Shown here in pieces: positions 46,484 through 55,825 of a stretch of DNA of 64,000 nt. The position numbers and the translations under genes were made by a program. Source of the stretch: Panicum virgatum (Eukaryota; Streptophyta; Magnoliopsida; Poales; Poaceae); NCBI RefSeq assembly GCF_016808335.1, contig NC_053138.1, positions 13,571,900-13,635,899 of the forward strand, read 5' to 3'. How positions within the stretch are numbered: the stretch's first letter is position 1; each line of letters opens with the position of its first letter. Below the pieces are notes generated by a model, which was not told the DNA's origin, did not search any database, and was given only the letters and a program-made list of their open reading frames with translations.

Positions 46484-49400
46484 TCACAGGCTTTCCCTTA
46501 AATCCATGCCGGCTATGTGTTCCATGAACACATTGGGTGGTAAGCCTTTAGTGAGCGGATCCGCAAGCATTTTCTTTGTACTTATATGCTCGAGTGTAAT
46601 AGAGTGATTCTGGATTTTCTCCTTCACAACATAAAACTTTATGTCAATGTGTTTGGCAGCACCACTTGACTTATTGTTGTGAGCATAAAACACTGCTGGT
46701 TCATTGTCGCAGTACATTCTGAGTGGTCTTTGAATGCTGTCTACCACTCTTAAACCGGGTATAAATTTCTTTAACCATTCAACCTGCCCTGAGGCCTCAT
46801 AACATGCCACAAATTCAGCATACATCGTCGATGATGCAGTGACGCTTTGTTTGGAGCTTTTCCACGATATAGCTCCTCCTGCGAGTGTGAACACATAACC
46901 AGACGTGGACTTTCGGTCATCAATGTCCCCCGCAAAATCCGCATCTGAGTACCCTACTATCTCTAGGGAATCAGATTTTCTGTATGTTAGCATGAGGCCT
47001 TTTGTGCCTTGCACATATCGTAATGCTTTCTTTACCATGATCCAGTGTGCCTGTCCTGGATTACTTTGATATCTGCCAAGTATCCCGGTAACAAAAGCTA
47101 AGTCAGGGCGTGTACAAACTTGAGCATACTGTAGGCTTCCGACAGCTGAAGCATATGGAACCGCTTTCATTTGATCGATCTCATACTGGTTCCTGGGACA
47201 TTGAAATTTCCCAAATCTATCGCCCTTGACTATTGGAGCAGGTGATGGCTTGCACATATGCATACTGTATTTCTTTAGAACTTTTTCTAAGTATGCCTTT
47301 TGTGACAGTCCTAATACCCCCTTTGTTCTATCTCGGTGAATTTCAATTCCCAAAACAAATGAAGCTTCACCGACATCTTTCATATCAAAGTTTGAGGACA
47401 GGAATTTCTTTGTCTCCAGTAGTATACCAACATCACTACTAGCAAGTAGAATGTCATCCACATATAGGATCAGGAAAATAAATTTTCCACTTCTGAACTT
47501 TGCATAAATGCAATTGTCCTCCTCATTTTCTTTAAACCCAAATTTTCTTATGGTTTCATCAAACTTTAAATACCACTGCCTAGAGGCTTGCTTTAATCCA
47601 TAAATGGATTTCTTTAAGCGACACCCCATATGTTCTTTTCCTTTCACGACAAAACTTTTTGGTTGTGCCATGTAAACATCTTCATACAAATCCCCGTTAA
47701 GGAATGCCGTCTTTACATCCATCTGATGTAACTCTAAGTCATAATGTGCCACCAATGCCATTATAATCCTGAAGGAATCTTTACACGAAACCGGAGAAAA
47801 AGTTTCGTTATAGTCTATCCCTTCTCTTTGTGTAAAGCCTTTTGCCACGAGTCGTGCTTTGAACCTTTCTACATTCCCTTTGGAGTCATGTTTTATCTTG
47901 TAAACCCATTTACAGCCTACTGTTTTGGCTCCTTTAGGAATTTCCTCTAAGTCCCAAACACCATTGGAACTCATTGATTTCATCTCATCCTTCATAGCTT
48001 CCAGCCATTTAGATGAGTGAATACTTCTCATGGCTTCTTCATATGAAGTGGGATCACCCTCCATATGAACCTCTTCTGTATTATAAACTTCATAGTCGCT
48101 AGAAATAGCCGACCTTCTTTCTCTTTGTGACCTTCTAAGGGCCACTGCTTGTGGCACATTTTGTGCCTCAACTTCTGGCATATTTTCCATAGGGGGCTGT
48201 AGCACCTCCTCCTCATGTCCAACCGCGGGTTCAGGCGGTTCCTGGATGACAGGCTCCAAACCTTCGCTCACTGTTGGTATGGGTGAAGTTGCGACAGGTG
48301 TTGACACCGTAATAACTGGAATAGTTGGCGCAGCAACAACCGAAGAAGGTATTGACGTCACTATTTCAGGAACTTTTGGTGCAGCATCAACAGGTAGTGA
48401 GAAAAATGGCTCTTGAATCATAGGAGTAGGCACATACACCCGCTTCTCCTCAAGGTCAATTTCTCTAGGTACCATGCTCCCCCTGATCATTTCAGTTTCT
48501 AGAAAGACAGCATGTCTCGTTTCTACAAACTTTGTATGTCTGTCTGGGCAGTAGAAACGAAAACCTTTCGACTTTTCAGGATAGCCTATAAAATGGCAGC
48601 TTACAATTTTGGGATCCAGTTTTCCAATATTTGGATTAAACACTTTAGCCTCAGCTGGGCTCCCCCAGACCCGTAGGTGAGTCAGTGAGGGTTCTCTTCC
48701 TGTCCATAGCTCATACGGCATTTTGGGCACCGATTTGCTTGGCACTCTGTTGAGAATATGGATGGCGGTTTTTAACGCCTCCATCCACAGACTCAATGGC
48801 AATGTGGAATAACTCATCATACTGCGCACCATATCCATTAGTGTACGGTTGCGCCTTTCAGCTACTCCATTTTGCTGAGGCTCCCCCGGTGTAGAGTATT
48901 GGGCAACTATACCATTTTCCTGTAAAAACCTCGCAAAAGGTCCAGGAACTTGTCCATAAGGGGTATGTCGACCGTAGTACTCCCCTCCACGGTCTGATCT
49001 TACTATTTTAATTCTTTTGTCAAGCTAATTTTCAACCTCAGCTTTGAATATTTTAAATTTATCCAATGCTTCAGATCTTTCTTTGATTGGATAAATGTAA
49101 CCATAGCGGGAGTAATCGTCTGTGAATGTTATGAACGAATCATAGCCATCCACACTTTTCACAGGAAACGGTCCACATATATCAGTGTGAATTATTTCTA
49201 ACGTTCCTGCACTTCGTTTGGCACCCTTTTTAATTTGCTTTACAAATTTTCCTTTAATGTATTCAATGCATTGTTCGAAATCAGAGAACTCTAGCTGTGG
49301 AAGAATTTCACTTTTCACTAATCTTTCAATTCTCCCCCTCGAAATATGGCCTAAACGACAGTGACATAATTTCGATGAAGTATCTTGAGTTCTCTTTCTT

Positions 49401-51914
49401 TTCTTTGTTTCTTTCTCTGACAAGGATTCATTCACATTCACATTACATACAGAATGCACTTTATCACGCATAGATAATAAATAAAGATCATTGTAAAGGA
49501 CAGCATCACCAATACAATTATTATCAAACCATAGTTCACATTTGCCATTGGCAAAATGACAACCAAAACCATCTGTGTCTAAGCGTGATACACTGATCAA
49601 GTTTCTTTGAAGCGAAGGAACAAATAAAACATCTTTTAATACAAGCATGAAACCATTAACTAGCTCGATGGAGACATCGCCAACAGCTTCAACATCTGCT
49701 TGTACTCCGTTCGCGACTTTAATGTGTCTTTCGCTTCTTTGCGTAGTCCTTGTCGAACGGAATCCTTGTAAAGAATTTGCAACATGCACAGTTGCACCAG
49801 AATCAATCCACCAAGTAGATTTAGAAAACTTTAAATACAGGGATTCATTAACAAATGAAATTACATTCTCACCATTCTTTGCCATTATCATCTTTAAATA
49901 AGCGGGACAATCTGCTTTGCGATGCCCCTTGTCAAAACAGTGGAAGCACTCATCTTGAGCTGGAGTGCGCTGTTGCTGGCGCTGTTGCTGATACTTCTGT
50001 GGCATAGGGGCTTTGTCTTTAGCTTTAGAGGAAGAAGCAGCTTGGAAAGGCCTTTTCTTGTTATTATGCACAAAATTGACAGACCCACCATTCTGTTTCT
50101 TGAGTCTATCTTCCTCTTGTGCACACATTGCAATTGTCTTTTCCATGTTCCACTTCTCTGGCTGTGAGTTATAGTTTACAACGAACGTTGCAAACTCTTT
50201 TGGCAGAGAGGCGAACACCAGGTGCACCATAAACTCTTCTTTGAGATCCAAGTCCATTGGTTTGAGCTTGGAGTTCAAAGCACACATCCCCATGATATGA
50301 TCTCTTATCGTACCGGCATTGCCATAGTATCTTTTTGTGATCAACTGCTCTATGATCTGTGTAGCATAAGTCTTTGAAGAACCAGTAAACTGATTCTTTA
50401 TCTTTGCAAGGTACTCAGCAGCTGAATCACACTCTCCAATTGAACCCAAAATGTTAGGATCAATTGTGTTCTTTATAACTGCCACACATTTCTTGTTGGC
50501 GTTATTCCACTTTGTCTTTTCGAGATCATAAGCCATCTTTAAGGGAGCATAGTCCCTTTGCTTTTTCTGCCACTCAGCATCAGTGTCAGATTCCCCTCTC
50601 ACTGGAGCCGGTGGCTCAGTGGGCTTTGGAGTGGTGATCATCTCATCCACCTCTCCACAGACGAAAGCAAGATCAACCTTCTTGATCCATTCGCCAAGTT
50701 GTCTCCTTTTACCGTGTGTTTGGTTGTGGGATCACTGGGTTGGGTTGGATCCAACCCGGATTTTGGGGACGGAGTCAACCCATCCATTGTTTGGTTGCAT
50801 TTCTGATTTTGAGGACGGAGTGAACCCATTCCATGTTTGGTTGAAGGAATTGGGAATACGGGTTGGATGGCAGGATAACACCGTTAGTGAGGGTCCCCCT
50901 TCAACCAATGGACCCCACCCGTCAAGCTCTCATCTTTTTCTTTTTCTTTTTATTTTTTTCCTCTGACCCTTTTCTTTTTCTTTTTTTTCAATCCCTTCCC
51001 TTCTTCCTCCACCCACGGTCGCCCCGCCGCCGTCGCCCTCCGCCCCACCGCCGCCCAAGACCTTCGCTCTGGGTTCGCTGCGCCGCCGCCGGCGGGATCT
51101 CCGCCTCGGATTTGCCAGCGCTACCATGGATCTCCGCCCGCCGCCACCACCCAAGACCTTCGCCCGCGGCCGCCACCGCCCAAGACCTTCGCCTGCGCCA
51201 CCGCCTGGGTTCGGCGAAGTCGGAGTTGACGGCGAGCGGGCTCGGGGGTTCGGCGGCGCGCGGAGGAGCTCCGCCGCCTCCGCGGCGGCGGGCTCGGTGG
51301 CAGGCGGCGCAGCTTCCGCGGCGGCGGGCTCGGCGGCGAGCGGAGGAGCTCGGGTCGACGGCATACACGAGCATCGCGCCGCCGCTCTGGACCACACAAG
51401 CTGAAGAAGGCGCCGTCCGCGAGCACGAGCCATGGCAGCAGGTCCGAGCTCCGCCACCGGCGGGCGCGAGCGCCGCTGCCGCAGCCTGCGGGCGCGAGCT
51501 CGGGTCCGAGCTCCGCCGGCGGTGGCGCGAGTTCTGCTGCCGCGACCCGCGGGTCCGAGCTCCGCCCGTCCTGGTGGCAGGCCCCATCGGCACAAGCTCC
51601 GCCGCTCGCACGGGCAACCGTCATCCTCGAGCTTGTCGCCAGCGAGGAAGGAGGAGAAAGGGATCTACTGCCAGTGGGGGTTGCAGCGGGGACAGCGTGA
51701 CGGAACCCATGCGAGTCGCTCCGTCCCTCGAAATATGGCGGACGGAGGCAACCCGCATATGAGCGGTATATTCCACAAGGGTTCAACTCGTTCCTCACTC
51801 AACCCTCAACCAAACAGCCAAAAAACGGGTCCGACCCATCTGGGTTCGTCCCAACCCTCCAACCAAACACACGGTTAGAGTCGGGATGTGACTGATGAAT
51901 CCCATCAAGTTCAT
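46484..51914 (-). pseudogene. Almost intact copia gag-pol of element C
   Basis: The gag probably starts at the ATG at 51914 (MNLMGFISHIPTL). It is interrupted by the PIF-like element (50714-51874) and has lost one G near 50695 (CTTGGCGAATGG where an open frame needs one more base). It then runs open through the gag with a CCHC knuckle (CFHCFDKGHRKADC), protease (WWIDSGATVHVA), pre-integrase (CHCRLGHISRGRIERL) and the integrase N-part to a TAG at 49025 (EVEN-stop-LDKR, where CAG would restore Gln). The same frame continues through the rest of integrase (SDRGGEYY), RT ([15 protein letters not shown], [14 protein letters not shown]) and RNase H ([19 protein letters not shown]), ending at 46484. 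There are only three lesions in all. Confidence 0.92.
50714..51874. mobile_element. PIF/Harbinger (Tourist)-like element nested in the gag of copia C
   Basis: The ends CCGTGTGTTTGGTTG and CAACCAAACACACGG are perfect inverted repeats of 15 bp, flanked by TTA on both sides (50711-50713 and 51875-51877), the target duplication of PIF/Harbinger elements. The 1161-bp interior has an AT/pyrimidine-rich part and a very GC-rich centre with no transposase, so it is non-autonomous. Excision on paper rejoins the gag. Confidence 0.9.
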
Positions 51915-51959
51915 CTCCGCTGAAAATTTCAAAAAATAGTGAGAACATAATAACAATAA

Positions 51960-52305
51960 TTGCATGTAAAATTCCAACGTTGGTCAAAATAGAACATACA
52001 ACTGTTTATGCAATTAAATCTATATCACCGTTGGGCAGAAATAGAAGTAAATGCACAAAAACTATGAAATTACAGTATTGTAATTAACAACGTTGGTCAG
52101 AAAATTAACAATACCATAATGCTCAAAAATAATCTTTTAACCATGCTCTTAAACTTTAATTGTCTCGTTGGTTCGAATTAAAGTAAAGAGCAACTGTAAT
52201 GACTTTTGCAGCGGAAACAAGTAGAAAATTTCTATTTTCAGAAGCAATACTGTGAACTTTTAGCTCTAAACAATATACACGTTGGTGCAAAATTGAATAG
52301 AGATC
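51960..52305. repeat. Repeated CGTTGG motif in the leader of copia C
   Basis: CGTTGGTCAAAAT, CGTTGGGCAGAAAT, CGTTGGTCAGAAAAT, CGTTGGTTCGAATT and CGTTGGTGCAAAATT occur near 51975, 52030, 52091, 52166 and 52280, in AT-rich sequence between the primer-binding site and gag. The function is unknown. Confidence 0.6.
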
Positions 52306-53069
52306 AAATTATAAACAAATTCATGCAAAATACTATTGAAATTGCTTCTGGAAAATAGAAAAACGATAAAACAGTACACTGATCATTCGGCCCAGCGGCC
52401 CGCGGCCTGCTCGGCCGCCTCCTCGTGGGCCCGAGGCCCGACAGCCAACGGCCGGGCCACCGAATTGGCCCGCCGCGGCATCCCTCTCGGGCCGCTTGTG
52501 GCCCATTCGTCGCTCGGCCGCCGCCGGCCGTCGGATCAAATCCGACGGTCGTCCGGTCTTTTCACCTGAACAAAACCGGCGACGCCGGCGTCGTCCCCTT
52601 CAAACCCTATTCTCATTCTTCCCTCTCCCTTCTCTCTCCACGCGGAAACGGCGGCGTCTCTAGCCACGGTGACCGGGCGGAGCGGGCGGGACGGCACCGC
52701 CGCAGCTTGCTCGCCGGTGTGCGCGCTCGCCAGAGGGTGAGCGCGCCACCGTCGAGCCGGCCGAGGACGGAGCCACGCTCTCGAGCCCCGCGTGCTACCC
52801 CAGCGTCCCGGAGTGACGAGCGGCGGCCCTGTTCTTGACTGCACCTCCGCAAGCGGCGGCACAGAACTTCCCCGCGCGACGGTAGCCGGCGGTGGGAGGC
52901 GCGCCGAGACCCAGGTGAGTCCGGCCGCCTATCTTTACTCTAGGGTTAGGGTTTGGACCGTATCTGTTCGATTCGAAATCGATTCATTTTCTTTGACTTT
53001 TGTTTCGATTCGCACTCGAATCTTTCTATCCCGACCTAGATCTACACGTGTGTAGGCGACTGATACCAT
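52306..53069 (-). other. GC-rich 5' leader of copia C
   Basis: Between gag and the 5' LTR. It has low-complexity open frames only. The primer-binding site (minus strand TGGTATCAG) lies at about 53060-53068. Confidence 0.6.
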
Positions 53070-53585
53070 TGTTAAGTTTCTAGGATCAACACTGTGTACG
53101 GATCGAGCGGGATTTCTTTCTCTTTTCTATGATTCTGAGTACAAGAGATCCTAGATCTACGGAAATACATAGAGAGAAAGAGAGTAGAGAAACCTTCGGC
53201 GCCACCAGAGGAGTTTGAGCCGGCCATCCCTTGTTCGCTGATGGAGATCCGCTCAAAGGCGGCGACGAGTGACGCAGTGAGGTCGATGCAGGGGCGACGG
53301 TGTCGAGGACGGTAGCGGCGACGGCGGGACGGAGTCGACTGCAGCGGCGGCGGAACTTCCCACTGCTCCAGCGCCCCCTAGTAGATCGGCTTAGGGTTTC
53401 TGTGGGTGAGGGTGTAGGCGGCGCGGCGAACCTCGTGCCGTGTGCCCCGGCCCCTCACCCCCTTTTTATTTTGGCGCTGTGCAGCGGGGGCCCACCAACC
53501 ATTAAGGGTTGGGCGCCCCCGATCAGGGCGCGGATTAAGGCCCTAATAGACCGTTGGGTCTATTAGGAAGGAGATCAATCCAACA
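53070..53585 (-). repeat. 5' LTR of element C
   Basis: 516 bp, the partner of 45770-46284, with the TSD GCCCT to its right. Confidence 0.96.
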
Positions 53586-54154
53586 GCCCTGCCCTGGCCG
53601 CCCTCGTCGCGCTGCGCCGGGGCAGACCTCGCCGCGGCCGCCCTCGCTGCGCGTCACAGCGGAGCTCGAGCGGTGGCCCGAGATGGGCGCCCGCCGCCGG
53701 TCCCCCGCCGAGGCCGTCGCGCGGTGCCCGCACGCCTGGATGCGCGAGGCGCTGCAGCGCTTCGCCGGCACCGTCGCCGGGGCCGAGGCCGACGTCGCGG
53801 CGGCGCTCCTCGGCTCCGCCCCGTAGCCGGGCGCGCGGGCTCTGCTCCGGCCTCGCGCGTTTTTCGGCCGGCCAGACGCGGCGGCGGCGCCCTGCGCCCG
53901 CGGCTTGTCCGCAGTGGCGGCGCCCGGCGCCCGCGGCGACCGCGCCCGGCCCACGCGGCGGCAGCGCCCTGCCCTCCACCGGCGGCAAGGTCGGGCTCGA
54001 GATGGGGAGGCCACGTTCGGGATGGTCCGATCGAAGGAACAGAGAGGAGCAGAGGTGCAAAGGTAAGATGATCAATTTTATATATAGGTACCACCTGTCA
54101 GGACAAACAAATTGTTAGTTTCTAACAGCAGGAGGACGAAATGGTATGGAGGAC
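53586..54154. other. Right internal part of the Pack-MULE
   Basis: GC-rich continuation of the interior split by copia C. Open frames on both strands are Pro/Ala/Arg-rich and no domain is recognised. It could be more captured exon sequence. Confidence 0.5.
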
Positions 54155-54275
54155 GAAATGGTATGAAGGTCAAAAAAGACGCGATGGTATAGAAGTGTCT
54201 TTAAATTTTTTAATGGTATGGACATCATAGCCAACTTTTATAATGATATACATATAAAAATCTCATAAAAATCTC
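54155..54275 (-). repeat. Right TIR of the Pack-MULE
   Basis: Inverted partner of the left TIR. Its outermost 11 bp (AAAAATCTCAT-type) are duplicated, so it is slightly longer than the left one. It ends at 54275, directly before the GTGGAGATG duplication. Confidence 0.88.
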
Positions 54276-54284
54276 GTGGAGATG

Positions 54285-54468
54285 CCGGGGAGGGAGGGGG
54301 TGTCCGGGGCCGTTAGTGGGCCAGCGTTCGTCGCTACAGCCCGCCTGCGCACGATCGATGTTAGGTGATAGCAACACGTGAGAGTTCCTACGCCCTACAC
54401 TGACACGTGTAGCATACCATACCACTTCCTGCTCTGACTTTCTCTTCCGTGCTAAACTGCTCTAGGCT
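54285..54468 (-). promoter_or_regulatory. Former COX5B promoter-proximal sequence, displaced by the Pack-MULE
   Basis: This sequence directly follows the right copy of the target duplication, so before the insertion it adjoined the COX5B 5' region. It contains TGGGCC at 54317-54322, a site-II element (TGGGCY) known to be enriched in plant promoters of respiratory-chain genes. Whether it still drives COX5B from 9.4 kb away is unknown. Confidence 0.55.
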
Positions 54469-54795
54469 CTGTTTGGTTTTAATTAGTATAAATAGTACAA
54501 AAATTTTGACCAATAATTAGGGATACTAAATAAAGGCAATTTATAAAATTAACTCCACAATCCTGCGCTACTTCGCGAGACGAACCTAATGAGGCCTTTG
54601 ACCGCACGATTAGAGGACGGTTACTGTAGCATCACTGTAGCCAATCATCGATTAATTACTGTAATTAGATTCGTCGTGAAAAGTTACACTCATCCGTGAA
54701 AAGGTTTTGCAAATAAATTTCGTTTAGTACTCCATGCATGTGAGATTTTTTTTTCGGGAATCGTGTGCGCTACTCGTGCTACGCAAACCAAACAT
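54469..54795. mobile_element. MITE, copy 3 of the 18201 family
   Basis: It opens CTGTTTGGTTTTAATTAG and closes GCAAACCAAACAT. The interior has GAGACGAACCTAATGAGGCC, ACTGTAGCATCACTGTAGCC and TTTAGTACTCCATGCATG. Confidence 0.7.
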
Positions 54796-55084
54796 AGTTT
54801 CTTCCGTATGGATATGATTTTCCATAATGCACTATATTTCCTCCACGTGTATATGGTAGGTTTTGCGTTGGTCTAGTTCTCTTCTCCACCACTTTCATTC
54901 TATTTGATTCTTTTTTCCTTTTTGGGATCGCACTGTGTAAAAAGTTATAAAATAGGCAGCAGATTACTTTCACGTGCATATAAAAGCAAAAGAAAAAACT
55001 CACAATTTAATTAGAAAGAGTTTTACCTCCAGAACTTTCTACATCCTAACTTTAAATTCACAAATTTAAAACTTCATACTCGAA

Positions 55085-55312
55085 GATGGGAACCTCCAGG
55101 TTGGGAGTTCGACTCTCGCTTTGCACAAAAAAATCCCCTCGTCTAGTTTGGGGTCCGACCTAACTCACAAGGCGATGGGCGGCCACTATGTATGCGTGGG
55201 GGCAGAGGTTCGGGGGTTTTCTTGACCTGCGTGAAAAGATCTTTCTTCTTAATACAATGTCGTGGGGGCGGTCTTTCCCCCACAGGTCAAATTTTCTTTT
55301 TCTTTTTAACTT
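55085..55312 (+). mobile_element. SINE-like sequence
   Basis: GGTTGGGAGTTCGACTCTCG resembles a pol III B box (GTTCGANTC). About 130 bp later come AAAGATCTTTCTTCTTAATA, a G-rich/C-rich hairpin (GGGGGCGGTCTTTCCCCC) and a T-rich end, as in some grass SINEs. The A box is not clear. Confidence 0.45.
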
Positions 55313-55429
55313 CATACTTGAGTATCAAAAAATCACAAATCGTCTATCCATAACTTTTGATTTACATATTTATTATAACTATCAAATCATACATTGAAAA
55401 GGCCTTCTACATCTCTATCGTCAGTTACA

Positions 55430-55825
55430 TATCAAAACATTTGTATTTAAAATCATATATACAAAACTTTCAAATCATATATACAAAATTTCAAATTATA
55501 TATAAAAAACTTTCAAATCATATATACAAAACTTCAAACTATATATATACAAAACTTTCAAATCATATATACAAAACTTTGAACTATATATATACAACAC
55601 TTTCAAACCATATATACAGAACTTCAAATTATATATACAAAACTTTCAAATCATATATACAAAATTTCAAACTATATATACAAAACTTTCAAATCACATA
55701 TACAAAACTTTGAACTATATATATACACAAAACTTTCAAATCATATATACAAAACTTCAAACTATATATACAAAACTTTCAAATCATATATACAGAACTT
55801 CAAACTATATATACAAAACTTTCTA
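55430..55825. repeat. AT-rich minisatellite
   Basis: About 18 copies of a unit of 20-23 bp alternate between two forms, ACTTTCAAATCATATATACAA and ACTTCAAACTATATATACAAA, giving a higher-order period of about 43 bp. Confidence 0.9.

Larger units (their letters stand above)
45770..53585 (-). mobile_element. Ty1/copia retrotransposon C, young, TSD GCCCT, nested in the Pack-MULE
   Basis: LTRs of 515 and 516 bp flank a 6.8 kb interior that includes a nested 1.16 kb PIF/Tourist-like element. The TSD GCCCT is perfect (45765-45769 and 53586-53590). The primer-binding site TGGTATCAG lies one base from the 5' LTR, and the polypurine tract AAGGGGGAGAA touches the 3' LTR. LTRs differ by 4 transitions and one 1-bp indel. 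At the commonly used grass rate of 1.3e-8 per site per year that suggests roughly 0.3 million years. Confidence 0.96.
44833..54275. mobile_element. Pack-MULE with captured PPR sequence, in the COX5B 5' region; hosts copia element C
   Basis: Long terminal inverted repeats of about 110-120 bp (44833-44945 and 54155-54275) share TTTAAAGACACNTCTATAC, TTATAAAANTTGGC and ACATACCATTT-type sequence. The 9-bp duplication GTGGAGATG lies exactly outside both ends (44824-44832 and 54276-54284), diagnostic for Mutator-type insertion. Without the nested copia and its TSD the element is about 1.62 kb. It has no transposase and carries pieces of a PPR gene, which fits the Pack-MULE class. Confidence 0.93.

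Noticed and set aside
50863..51762. Plus-strand open frame of 299 codons
   Set aside because: Lies inside the PIF-like element; low-complexity GC sequence, no transposase motifs.
55357..55713. Open frame with repeated SNHIYKT-like units
   Set aside because: It is translation of the AT minisatellite, not a repeat protein.
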